A stretch of DNA of 64,000 nt from Suillus spraguei (Eukaryota; Basidiomycota; Agaricomycetes; Boletales; Suillaceae). Below are positions 47,580 through 57,942 of this stretch, piece after piece; the stretch's first letter is position 1, and every line of letters begins with the position of its first letter. The DNA lies in the NCBI GenBank assembly GCA_016800925.1, contig JABCPU010000249.1, forward strand, positions 36,903-100,902, in the 5' to 3' direction. Under the pieces are notes generated by a model that was not told where the DNA came from, ran no database searches, and saw only the letters and a program-made list of their open reading frames with translations. The translations under genes were made by a program, and so were the position numbers.

Positions 47580-48877
47580 GGTCGCGGACTAATTTTTTGC
47601 CTCATCCGAGGCTTCCGGTTCCGTTTCCGGAGTGAGCACAGTAGCGCGGCCTTTGGCAGCCGCGAAGTGGATTTGGTGCATTCCCGGGCAGTGTGACCAG
47701 GTCCGCCGCAGAACATACAGAGCCTTTTGTCAATACGCCTCTGACGCTCCTGGGTGGTTAGCTTTCCGTCCGCACCAACAACGCTAGGAAGATCCGAAAC
47801 TTTCGGGGCAGAGGATGTTGTGGAGGATGTGGGTTTATTGAATTTGGGCGTATCGATCGGATGAGTTGGAGTTCGTCCGGTCGGATGTTGACTGCCTGGG
47901 AGGATTGGAAGAGGTGGTTCTACTCTCTCGGGTGACTTCGCCCCTCCGTTCCCAGTAACGGGCGTCGATGGTCTGGGCGAGAGTCTTGAACTCCGAAAGG
48001 GTAGTGGGCTTACCCATGCGACTAATCTCATCTTTGATTCGGGCCGGAAGTCCATTGTAGAATTGGCGTCGTAGGGCTCCGTCTCCCCATTCGCGTACTT
48101 GGGAGGCAAGTCGCTGGAATTCTACAACGTACTTGTTGATGCGTTGTCCGTCACGCATGTGGAGTTGTTCTAACTGCATCTCTGCGTCTCCGGAGGATCG
48201 TGTGGTCCGAAATTGGTTTGGAGCTCGAGCATGAACTCGGAGTAGTCATCCATCCAGTCCGGATGGTTGCTATATCCGTCCGAAAGGAGATCCGGTTCAA
48301 ACCACTCGAGAGCCATACCCTTAAGGTAGGATTGGGCGAAATTGACTTTAGCATGTCCGGAACGGAAAGCGCTAGGTTTGCTCTGGAAGTTGAGCTCACA
48401 TTGGACGAAGAATGCCCGGAGCTTGCGAGGTTCGGACCCATCGAAGGTATCTGGCTCACGGATTTTGACTTTGCTATCATCCGAGGTGGGGGTGCGACGG
48501 CTACTGCGAGCGAGGTGATTAATGGCTACGGATAGTTGGGCTAGGACCCGGTCCTGAGGGCTCAGGTGGATTTTATCTTCTTCGTCATCCAGGTCCTCAT
48601 TGTCCGGATCATCACCTTCATCATCTGGTGGGTTACTGCGCAGCTCATCATCAAAGTGAATGGTCGGGCGCGAATTGGAGTCTGGGTTATCCGGGTTCCG
48701 AGTTGGTGTTATCGGATCCGGTCTGGCTTGACGAGCGGAAATACTTTGACCTATGTCGCTCATGCTTGCGCGGCATTGAGAGAAACTGGTGAATGTTTGG
48801 ACGATGGGTGTGGGATCTCGTTGGATCGGACCAAGTCCGGCTCCTCGGAGAGTGTTTTGAGTTTTACGGGGAGGCAT
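47580..48877 (-). pseudogene. Family B gag, copy B6
   Basis: ATG 48877 (MPPRKTQNTLRG), open to a one-base deletion near 48195 (after FGPHD), then open in other frames (MQLEQLHMRD..., CMFCGGPGHTAREC). The first third is intact here, unlike in B4. Confidence 0.85.
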
Positions 48878-48927
48878 GATATGGAATGGTTTAAAAGTTA
48901 CTCGGAAAGGTTTGAGTTTGAATATAC

Positions 48928-49662
48928 TGTTAAGACCGTACTCAAGGGAGAGAGATCCGAAGGGCTTTGGCCTCAGTTCATGCACTGTGCCCCTTTCTCG
49001 AGTAATGCCCCTTATTTCAGGGAGGAGTTATTCGTCCGAAGACCCGGAAGGAGTTGCGTGACGGATCTGGGTGTCCGAAGGTATCGGATATGATACGTCC
49101 GAAGGTTGTTCGGAACGTAGGAAGAGGACAGGGATTAAGGCTAGCTTCAGAACGAGTTCCTAACTAGAAACTAACGGAGGTAGACTATCCGAAGATAGAG
49201 TTGGAGATATAGACTATAGGAATCAATCCTAAGTCTCGGAAGGTGACTTAAAGCGGAAAGTGGCTTAAGTCCAGAGGAGGCAGAGTGAGTAGAATCTAAG
49301 ATGATATTCGAACTAAGGTTCTATGGAGATTTACAAGTGGTTTATATACTGTAAGTATCTAAGACGGATAATCAGCAAGTTCGGGACCGAGGGCTATGTA
49401 CGAAGTGTAACTGAAGTCTATTAGTTAATGCACAGCGGATCAGTAAGCATGAATCGGAAATGAACACAGGAAACGGATCAGTAACACAGGACGGAAATAT
49501 AAACAGCCAGAATACCAGAAACAGGAGGAATGACGAAAAGGAGATAGATGCAGATATACACAAGGAGTTAAGGTGTGAGAAGTGAGTACATTCGGATGGG
49601 TGGTCCGGACAGGATCTGATCGGATATGGTCGGATCTGAGATTAGAAGTATGGTTTATGACA
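48928..49662 (-). repeat. 5' LTR of family B copy B6
   Basis: 735 bp, TGTTAAGACCG to GTTTATGACA on the plus strand. Confidence 0.88.
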
Positions 49663-50108
49663 TAGAAGATAACTAGAGTTGGAAGTAACTCAAGTCTGGA
49701 GGAACAGAATGAGCAGAATCTAAGATGATATTCGAACTAAGGTTCTACAGAGATTTACCACTGGTTTATATACTGTAAGTAACTAGAACAGATAATCAAT
49801 AAGTTCGGGACTGAGGGCTATGTATGAAGTATAAGAGAAGTCTATTAGTTAATGCACAGCGGATCAATAAGCACGAGTCGGAAATGAGACATAGGTAATG
49901 GATCAATAAGTGGGAAGGAAATATACATAGCCAGAATACTGGAGACAGGAGGGTTGCCGAAAGGAGATAGACACAGATGTCCACAAGGGAGTTAGAGTGC
50001 GAGAAGTAGGGACCTTTGGATGGGTGATCTGGACAGATCTGTGGACTGGATGGAAGTAGGATCAATCAGATTGGATTGGATCTGAGATCAGAAGTATGGT
50101 ATATGACA

Positions 50109-50582
50109 GCAAGCCTGTCTCATAAGCCTCATAACTTGCTCAAATATTGACCGCTTGACAAGATTAGGGGCTCAAAATATTTGTATTGATGGGGCCTATG
50201 GTTCTAAATTAGTCATAGACTGGTCTTTGAGCAGACCAGTCCAAACCCGGTCTGGTCTTTTGAAATCACACAAAAATGTGGTTGCAATGAGTTCAGTTGC
50301 AGTTGCCTTCACCCTGGAATATAAAAAGACTGGTCCTGGTCCATTTGCCTCCAAAAGGGGCCAAAAGACCGGATTAGACCAGTCTTTTAAACTCTATCAG
50401 TCAAAGAGGGCAAGACAAGATGGAGACAAGGCTGGAGACTTGCAGACAGAAAATGTGAGTATTAGTATTCTGTTCTGTTCTTTGTGGCAAAACATTGACC
50501 ATCTGCTTGGAAATAGAGAATATCTATTAATACTGTTGTTACAAATGAAAATGAGCAGCCTTACCTGTCTTCTATGTTACCT
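50109..50582. other. No gene; AGACTGGTC-type inverted motifs
   Basis: Several AGACTGGTC/GACCAGTCT motifs between 50217 and 50384 face each other and could be the ends of a very small element, but no matching duplication flanks them. Confidence 0.35.
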
Positions 50583-52860
50583 GTAGAAGCTGAGGTCATT
50601 TCCAAGCTGCAGCACTGGTTTAAGGATCATGTTGGACCAACCTTCAATAACAATGAGCTGTCTGCTCTATTTCTTGGCCCTAATCATCACCTCAAGGCTG
50701 CTGATTCCAGCAGCCTGTGATGCATGATTTCATGTAAGGAAGTCTTTGATGAAGAAGATCTCATTGCCATACATGGGATACAATGGCAACAGAAATTGAC
50801 AGATCCACCTTAATCTGAGTCTGAAGTATTACCAGCCTGTCCTGAGGCTATCAGTACTACTCATGGTCCAGGTGCTACATCCAATAATGACTTGGAGACC
50901 GATTCTAATAGTGTTGAAAGTGATCAGAGTAGCGATGACAGTGATTGGAGTAGTGATGGCAGTGATCAGGGTAGTCATGGTGATGATGGTGATAAGGTGG
51001 GTGTATGAGACCACCATTGGGAACTGCGCTATTGGAGTAGTGATGGTGGTGATAAGGTGGGCACATGAAACTACCATTGGGAACTGCACTGCCCCCCAAC
51101 CATTGAGGCTGTGAAAAAGCATTAGTGGACCTCTAAAACCTGCTCAAACACAAGAGGAAGGATATGACAGGCTATCTAGACCCTAAACTCAACCCTGTCC
51201 CCTTCAGTTAATGAAGGACTTCCCTGTCCTATTTACCAACCTCAATAACACTTTAAACTGAGGCAAGGCAGCCCTGCAAACTGCATGTCAACTTGAAAGA
51301 GGTGAATATCTTGCATGCTGCCTCTGTCATTGGACAAAGGCATATATCCAAGATTGGAAAAAATTACCTCTACACCAGCAAAACCATGCAATCTCACACA
51401 TTGAAGATAAGGAACTAGTGGCTGAAATCAAGTTGCACCTGCAGAGTTTGGGAAAATATATTGATGCACTGGATATTGTACACTATCTTAATGATTCCAT
51501 TGTGCTGAATTGCCATGGTTTCAAGAAATTAGTCTCCATAAGGACTGCTCAGCGATGGCTTCAGAAATTGGCTTATCAGTGGAAAAAAAAGAAGAGGGGC
51601 CAGTATTTTGATGGTCATGAATGTGACAATGTCATCCATTATTGCCAAAATGTATTTCTGCCTGCATAGGGAAGCATTGAGTCATCTACGAACATGGAAA
51701 CAGGATGACTGATGACCTCACCTGTGAAGACTCCCCCCTCCCAGAATCTACTACCTGCCATATTGTTGTTTGGTTTCATGATGAATTAACATTCTATGCA
51801 AATGATTGCCACAAAGTTCAATGGGAGCATGTCAAAGAAGATGCTTTACTCTAGCCAAAAGGGGAAGGTGCTTTGCTGATGGTTGCACACTTCATCTCAG
51901 CAGATTATGGCTTCCTTCAGTCTCCAGATGGAAAAAAAAGTGCACAGGTTCTTCTCAAGGCAGGAAAATCATGCAATGGATATTATTCCAGAAATGAAAT
52001 TCTAAAGCATGCTGCCCATGCAATGGATCTTCTCAAAAAAAAAATGAAGACCATGTTTTGGTCTTTGATAATGCCACAACACATGTGAAATGTGCTAATG
52101 ATGCACTATCTGCTTGACATATGCCAAAAAAAATCAAAAACATGGGGCATAGATGTGGCCATAACCAATGACAATGGAAAGCCAGTTATGCGCCCTGATG
52201 GCAAACCAGCAAAAAGAAGATTCCAATGGCTCCTGGATGTCTTCATAATGGTACTCTGCAGCCACTTTATTTCCCTGAAGGCCACCCACAAGCTGGGTGG
52301 TTCAAAGGGATAAACAAATCTTGCAAGAGTGAGGATATGACACAAAGGGTCTTCTTGCAGGGTGCAAAGGATTCAAATGCAAGGTAGGCCAAAAGGATTG
52401 CTGTCATTGCCGAATCCTTTTCAATGAGCCTGATTTTGTCAATGTAAAGTCCCCCTAGAAACTACATGTCATGCACAAGGCTTCTTGATGATCTTTTTGC
52501 CAAAATTTCATTGTAAACTAAATTTTATTGAAATGTGTTGGGGATTTGCAAAGAGGGTTTATCAGCTAAATCCCCCCTCTTCAAAAGAGGCAGATCTTGA
52601 GTAAAATGTAGTGGCTGCACTGGCTTCAATACCACTGTTAACTACGCATTGGTGAGTGGTTTTTTGTGCCTGGATTCTTCATTTGTCTTATTTGTTCTTT
52701 CCTTGAACAGATTTGCTATGCGATCCTGGAGATTTTTTGGTGCTTATAATGATGGCCTTGATGGAGCTCAAGCAGCATGGGCTGTGAAGAAGTATTGAGG
52801 GCATTGGATTTTTTCTGAAGGCTTAATGGCCTCTAATTCAAGGTAATATGTTATACATAA
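50583..52860 (+). pseudogene. Relic of a fungal multicopy DDE-superfamily transposase
   Basis: Fragments in sense order: a Ser/Asp-rich segment (50890-50995); an HTH-like segment with VSIRTAQRWLQKLAYQW, GQYFDGHECDNVIHYCQNVFLP (51418-51666); FHDELTFYANDCHKVQWEH (51770-51825, first Asp); MVAHFISADYGFLQSPDGKKS (51880-51950); HVLVFDNATTH (52056-52090, second Asp); WGIDVAITNDNGKPVMRPDG (52145-52200); GFKCKVGQKDCCHCRILF (52370-52430); NLNFIEMCWGFAKRVYQL (52510-52570, Glu); DGLDGAQAAWAVKKY near the end. The order matches a multicopy fungal transposase-like protein with a DDE/RNase H fold. At least four frame changes and several stops. Confidence 0.7.
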
Positions 52861-53014
52861 TCTATATACAGTACATTACCATCATCTTGTCTACTTACTG
52901 CACTGCTCTCCTAATTGTGACTCCACACAGTGTTTGCCACTCTGGCATCATCATCTCATAAGCATGTCACACTGTGGTCACATCATGTGATGTTTGTCAA
53001 ATTTGCAAGTCGTA

Positions 53015-53700
53015 TATGGTGCGGTTCACTTAGTCACCACCTACTTTGTGCAACTACCAATTTCATCGAAGTAACATCCTGACCCTAATCCTAGCATATC
53101 TACATATGTAGGGAATACATGTAGCTCGATCATTCTAGTTCATGAGTCTTCAGTCTACGACCTATTGTGCTGAAGGCACAGGAAGCCAAAAAGGAGTGCA
53201 AAAATTCTGCTGCTGCTCGAGCCAGAACTGCAAGATGGAGTTCCAGAGTACCCCCTCCAAGTCCTGAGGCTGCTGCTGACCTGGAGCCTCTAATTGAACA
53301 ATGTGAAGCCATTGAATCTGATTCATGCTCAGAATGTTGAGCTGTGGGAACATCATATGCACAGCTGAATGGAGGTGTACAGATCAGGCTTACCAACAAA
53401 GGAGGCTTAATTACAGGTCCAACAGTTCAGCTCTACAAAGTATAAATCACACAGACATATTCCAGAGACAGTAGCACATCTTTTTGACTGATTATGTCAC
53501 CTTACTGCTACATACCACCAATTTACCTGTTGCTTGAAAATTTATCTCTCTCAGATTTGATCCAAATGAAAATCTGCCTTAGGGTTTTGTTCTACTCATC
53601 AAAAGGAGTGTTTTTGCAAGAGGAAAATAAAATCCGACTTTTTTTGTAGGTGGTGGGAAGTTTGCACAAAGTAGGTGGTGACTAAGTGAACTGCACCATA
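53015..53700. mobile_element. TIR element, about 686 bp
   Basis: About 40 bp at the left (53015 onward, TATGGTGCGGTTCACTTAG) is repeated inverted at the right end (to 53700) with one substitution; the outermost TA may be the duplication. The interior has a short plus-strand open stretch (KAQEAKKECKNSAAARARTA, ending near 53337) but no transposase, so it is non-autonomous. Confidence 0.75.
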
Positions 53701-54060
53701 CCTTAGCTGTGCTTTTTTTGCCCTTTTTGACAGGCACTTGTTTATGAGCTTTTGGCATGATACTTGTTGGACACTTCAGTCACCCCCAAAAAGATACCTC
53801 TTAGGTTGATAGTCCTCTATACAAGTATTGGCCTAAGAGGTATGATTCCAGTTGTATTTCCCACTGGGGCAACTATAGGGGAAGTATTGTAGGACAACGT
53901 CAATTATTTTCCCAGCCCATCTGGGACATATTTTTATGATATTTTGTATGGGATTTTCCCATCATGTGGGTGGTATCAGGGGTCCTTCAGGCCAATTTTG
54001 ATGCAATTTAGGGAGGTATGATAGGGACTGGTGGGGTCATATTACAGACCATTAGGGGGT
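53701..54060. other. No gene seen
   Basis: Sequence between two small elements; it continues on the other side of the hAT-like element at 54775. No ORF or repeat recognised. Confidence 0.5.
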
Positions 54061-54068
54061 ATAATAGG

Positions 54069-54766
54069 TAGGCAATGGCATGGGTAGCCCATGGGTCACC
54101 ACGAGCTGACCCATACCCATACCCACGACCCAAGGGTCAAGTGGGTCATGGGTTGTGGTGTGGGTAGTGTGGGTTTGGTGGGTCTCATTACCCATGGTGG
54201 GTAACCCACCTGCTACTAACAGTTGGTACTGCAGATTGTGATTTTGGTGTGGGAATTTCAATGATGTCGGCATCACTATAAAGTGCGTCCTCCTCTTCTT
54301 TGCTGCAAATGACAGTCTGTCTATTTTTGTTTGTGGTTGGGGCTGATTTTGATATGGGTTGCACTAGACTATCTTCGCTATCACTTGGAGCAGCCACAGG
54401 ACTTTTGGCTTTGCCAGAGGTAGGCTCGTCACTGCACTTACATTTTAGAGTCTTCTTGATGGCCTGTAGGTATGCCTTGGCCTTCTCTGTGGGCTTTGGC
54501 TGACACTTGCTGACCATTTGGTGCAGTTTGACTAAAAATGGCAGCGGGGTTATGATGATTATTTAGGCACATTAGATTAAGGTTTATGTCATGTATAAGG
54601 TTCAAATTGTACAGTTTAGCATTACATAATTTAAGCTTGTATCACTCCTCTGGTCCAGGGGCTATTATACCCACCAACCCACTATGTGGGTCATGGGTTG
54701 ATGGTGGGTCACCATGAGCCAACTCATACCCAACCCACCAACTACCCATACCCACGCTAATGCCTA
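54069..54766. mobile_element. hAT-like non-autonomous element, 698 bp, perfect 8-bp duplication
   Basis: Flanked by ATAATAGG on both sides (54061-54068 and 54767-54774); 8-bp duplications are diagnostic of hAT. Ends TAGGCAATGGCATGGGTA and TACCCACGCTAATGCCTA are imperfect inverted repeats followed by CCCA/GGGT-rich subterminal repeats. A minus-strand ORF (54517-54188: MVSKCQPKPTEKAKAYLQAI, then a Ser/Asp-rich segment) may be a remnant of the transposase N-terminus. Confidence 0.85.
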
Positions 54767-54889
54767 ATAATAGGGCCCTCATCAGGGACAATGTAGAAAC
54801 CATCAGGAGAAGCATGGGGACTACTATCAGTATTATATGAATCACTACCTAAGATTTCAGCAGTGCTATTGGGTTACTGTATTGCCCTT

Positions 54890-55536
54890 TCGCCCCAGAT
54901 ATAATCACATAAGGAATGCCTGAGATGAATATATTCTTTGGCTGGGAATTCCCAGGTGATGAATAATCATGATCAGGTTTCATACAGTACTTAGATGCTA
55001 CAGCAGGGTGTTCCAGGAGAGTAGATATTCTATAGTTTTGGAATTCCCTGGGTATCAATAATGATGTTGGAAATTCCCAGAGTACATATATGCTTGAGTT
55101 AGGACCTCCCAGAGATCATATAATCATACTGGGAATTCCCAGGGTGCAGATAGTCATGTTGGGATATCCCACAGATCATATATTGTGCAGTTGGGAATTC
55201 CCAGATGGTATATAATCATATTGGGAATCCCAGAGTACAAATATTCTTTGGTTGGGAAGTCCCGAGTGTAAATATTCTTTCCCCAGGAATTCCCCAGAGG
55301 GCATATAATCATGTTGGGAAGTACCAGAGTACAAATATTCTTTGGCCGGGAATTCCTAGTGTCCATATAATCATGTTGGGAAGTCCCATAGTGTAAATAT
55401 TCCTTGGTCGGGATTTCCCAGGGGCCATATATTCTTCAGTCGGGAATTCCCAGTGTCCATATAATCATGTTGGGAAGTCCCAGAGTGCAAATATTCTTCC
55501 CCTAGGATTTCCCAGAGTACAATTATTCCTTGGCTG
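54890..55536. repeat. Minisatellite of about 31-bp units with GGGAATTCCC palindromes
   Basis: Around 18-20 degenerate units of the form GGGAATTCCCAG followed by AGTNCATATAATCATG or CAAATATTCTTTGG. Two alternating subtypes give a higher-order period near 60 bp. It resumes after solo LTR B7 at 56304-56486. Confidence 0.85.
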
Positions 55537-56303
55537 TGTCATATACCATACTTCTAATCCCAGATCCAACCATATCCAATCAGATCTGATCGATTCTATT
55601 TCCGTCTGGTCCAAAGATCCTGTCCAGATCACCCATCCGAATGTGCCCACTTCTCGCACTCTAACTCCTTATGTATATCTGTGTCTATCTCCTTTCATCA
55701 TTCCTCCTGTTTCTGGTATTCTGGCTGTGTATACTTCCATCCTGTGCCACTGATACTTACCTGTGTTTCATTCCCAATTCATGCTTACTGATCCGCTGCG
55801 CATTAACTAATAGACTTCCGTTACACTTCGTACATAGCCCTCGGTCCGGACTTGTTGATTATCCGTATTAGATACTTACAGTATATAAACCACTTGTAGA
55901 TCTCCGTAGAACCTTAGTTCGAATATCATCTTAGATTCTGCTCATTCTGCTTCCTTCGGACTTGAGTCACTTTCCGCTCTAGTCATCTTCTGAGACTTAG
56001 GATTGATTCCTTTAAAGTCTATATCTCCGACTCTATCTTCGGATAGTCTACCTCTGTCAGTTTCTAGTTAGGAACTCATTCCGAAGCTAGCCATAATCCT
56101 CGTTCCATTCCTATGCTCCGGATGACCTTCAGATGTATCATATCTGATACCTTCGGACGTCCAGATCTGCCACGCAACTCCTTCTGGATCTTCAGACATA
56201 TACCTACTCCCTGAAATAAGGGGCATTACTCAGGGAAGGGGCACAGTGCACGAACTGAGCCAAAGCCCTTCAGATCCTTACCCTTTTGAGTATGGTCTTA
56301 ACA
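55537..56303 (+). repeat. Solo LTR of family B (B7) inside the minisatellite
   Basis: 767 bp, TGTCATATACC to GGTCTTAACA, flanked by GGCTG (55532-55536 and 56304-56308). Confidence 0.9.
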
Positions 56304-56486
56304 GGCTGGGAATTCCCAGTGTTCATATAATCATGTCAGGAAGTCCCAGAGGGTAAATATTCTTTGGTTGGGAATTCCAGGAGTCATATATTCTGCAGGC
56401 AGGAATTCCCAGAGGGCATATAATCATGTTGGGAAGTCCCAGAGTACAAATATTCCTTGGTCAGGATTTCCCAGGGTTCATATATT
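56304..56486. repeat. Continuation of the GGGAATTCCC minisatellite
   Basis: About six further units in phase with the left block; ended by insertion of the family A element at 56487. Confidence 0.85.
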
Positions 56487-56960
56487 TGTTACAGTTGTAC
56501 ATGCCCCTATTCATTTTCCCTTTATCTTCTTACTTGTATATCATGTCACATGACTTTGACTCATATGCTCAACGCATCTGTACAACACATACCTTCCTTA
56601 TTAGGATACGCAGTTACATTCTCACGGTTACCTGGTCTGTGCGCACCTATCTACCTATATAAGCACAGTGTACTTGTAGTAGATTCTTTACTTTAATCTT
56701 ACCGGGTTTTACCTGGAATCTCCTTCGCTTAGGTCTCCAACCTAAGTCGTCTTGAATTGTCTCTAAGTCTAAGCACTCCTTAGCCTTAGTCTCTATTCTT
56801 GTAGAACCTCTAAGACTTGTCTTCGAGGCTGAACCCTTGATCGTACTCGGAACACGTTCCTTGTACTTTCACCTTGTCATCTTTTGGACATTGTAAGAAC
56901 TTCCCAGCAGACTGACTGTGTCTTTTCACTGTCGCTGGTGACGCCATCCCAGTCGTAACA
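56487..56960 (+). repeat. 5' LTR of family A copy C
   Basis: 474 bp, TGTTACAGTTGTACATG to CCCAGTCGTAACA; reverse complement of the minus-strand A LTRs. Confidence 0.9.
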
Positions 56961-57106
56961 AAAGATTAAAGTCTATCTGATCGTCGACTATCCAGTCTTT
57001 GACCCCGAACCCTGATTGCTTAGACAAGCAGAACCAAGGCCTAACGGACAGCAAGACAGCGCGTGTAGGCACTGAGAAAGTATAACTCACCAGAAGAATC
57101 GCCAAT

Positions 57107-57942
57107 ATGACGACCAAAGAATTCGAATATAAAATCTGTCAGCCAACTGGTTACGATGGAGATCGCGACAAATCTCACGAATTTATCCAGTCATGCAATC
57201 TATGCTTTGACATCAACGAAAAGCTTTACACCACTGACAAACAGAAGATCATTTTCATAACATCCTTCATGACTGAAAAGAATGCTAGATCCTGGAAAGA
57301 GCAATTCCTTGATCATGCTCAATCAACCGACACCTCTGGACAGAAAGTTGGTTATGGGACAATGGTGGATTTTATGAAAAGCTTCAAAGAAGCCTTCGAC
57401 CAGTGGATACTAAAGGAACCGCACTTATGAAACTCAGGGACCTCAAACAAGGAAGCGGAGATCTCCACACTTACATTGCCGACTTTGAGGCACTTGCAGC
57501 CAAGGCTCATATCACTGACAATGCAACAAAGATCCAGTTCTTCCAAGATGGCCTGAATTGGGGTATCCTCACAAAGCTTTTTGCACTAGGAGATGTATCA
57601 GAAGTATTCCGAGACATTGTGCTGCAGTGCATTTCCATTGGCAACTCCCATCACCATCTCCAAGCCATGAGGACACGTCATGCTCCACAACAGAAGAAGA
57701 AAAACTATGGAAATGCACGATACATCCCTAATCATGATTCCAACGCAATGGTCGTAGATCGAATCTCCGACGCGGAAAGATCCGAATGCATGAAGAAGGG
57801 ACAATGCTTCGGATGCAAGAAGACAGGACATCACATTCACAATTGTCCTGACAGAAAGAAGAAGACCCCACTCCGACAAACCGAAGTCAAAGAAGAAGAA
57901 GAAGACGAAGAAACTGTAAGGCGGATTGTTGAGGATTTTTGA
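57107..57942 (+). pseudogene. Family A gag, copy C (one frameshift)
   Basis: MTTKEFEYKICQPTGYDGDR..., YTTDKQKIIFITSFMTEKNARSWKEQF in the first frame to about 57405, then a one-base shift into LRDLKQGSGDLHTYIADFEAL..., RISDAERSECMKKGQ and the knuckle CFGCKKTGHHIHNC; acidic C-terminus. Homologous to 37916-37150. Confidence 0.87.

Larger units (their letters stand above)
41834..49662 (-). mobile_element. Second full-length family B chromovirus (copy B6)
   Basis: 7829 bp, LTRs 41834-42589 and 48928-49662, flanked by TAGAA (41829-41833 and 49663-49667). Same layout as B4 on the opposite strand. gag begins at 48877; pol runs about 47530-43804; the antisense gene is at 42785-43746. Its single-base lesions are at different positions from those of B4, so the copies decayed independently. 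Confidence 0.92.
41543..50108 (-). repeat. Solo LTR of family B (B5), split by the full-length element B6
   Basis: Plus-strand ends are TGTTAAGACCATACTC and GTATATGACA, with near-matching flanks GCAAC (41538-41542) and GCAAG (50109-50113). Removing B6 and one TAGAA joins 41833 to 49668, giving a normal LTR of about 740 bp. Confidence 0.82.

Noticed and set aside
50217..50384. AGACTGGTC...GACCAGTCT pair as a mini transposon
   Set aside because: The flanking 8 bp do not match and the motif recurs irregularly in the neighbourhood; not enough to call an element.
51240..51300. Short GC-poor segment as a tRNA or small RNA gene
   Set aside because: No cloverleaf or conserved A/B box could be drawn; no tRNA gene was found anywhere in the window by eye.
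54890..55536. Regularly spaced palindromic repeats resembling a CRISPR array
   Set aside because: Spacers are not unique (two recurrent types), units are degenerate, the genome is a eukaryote and there are no cas genes; it is a minisatellite.
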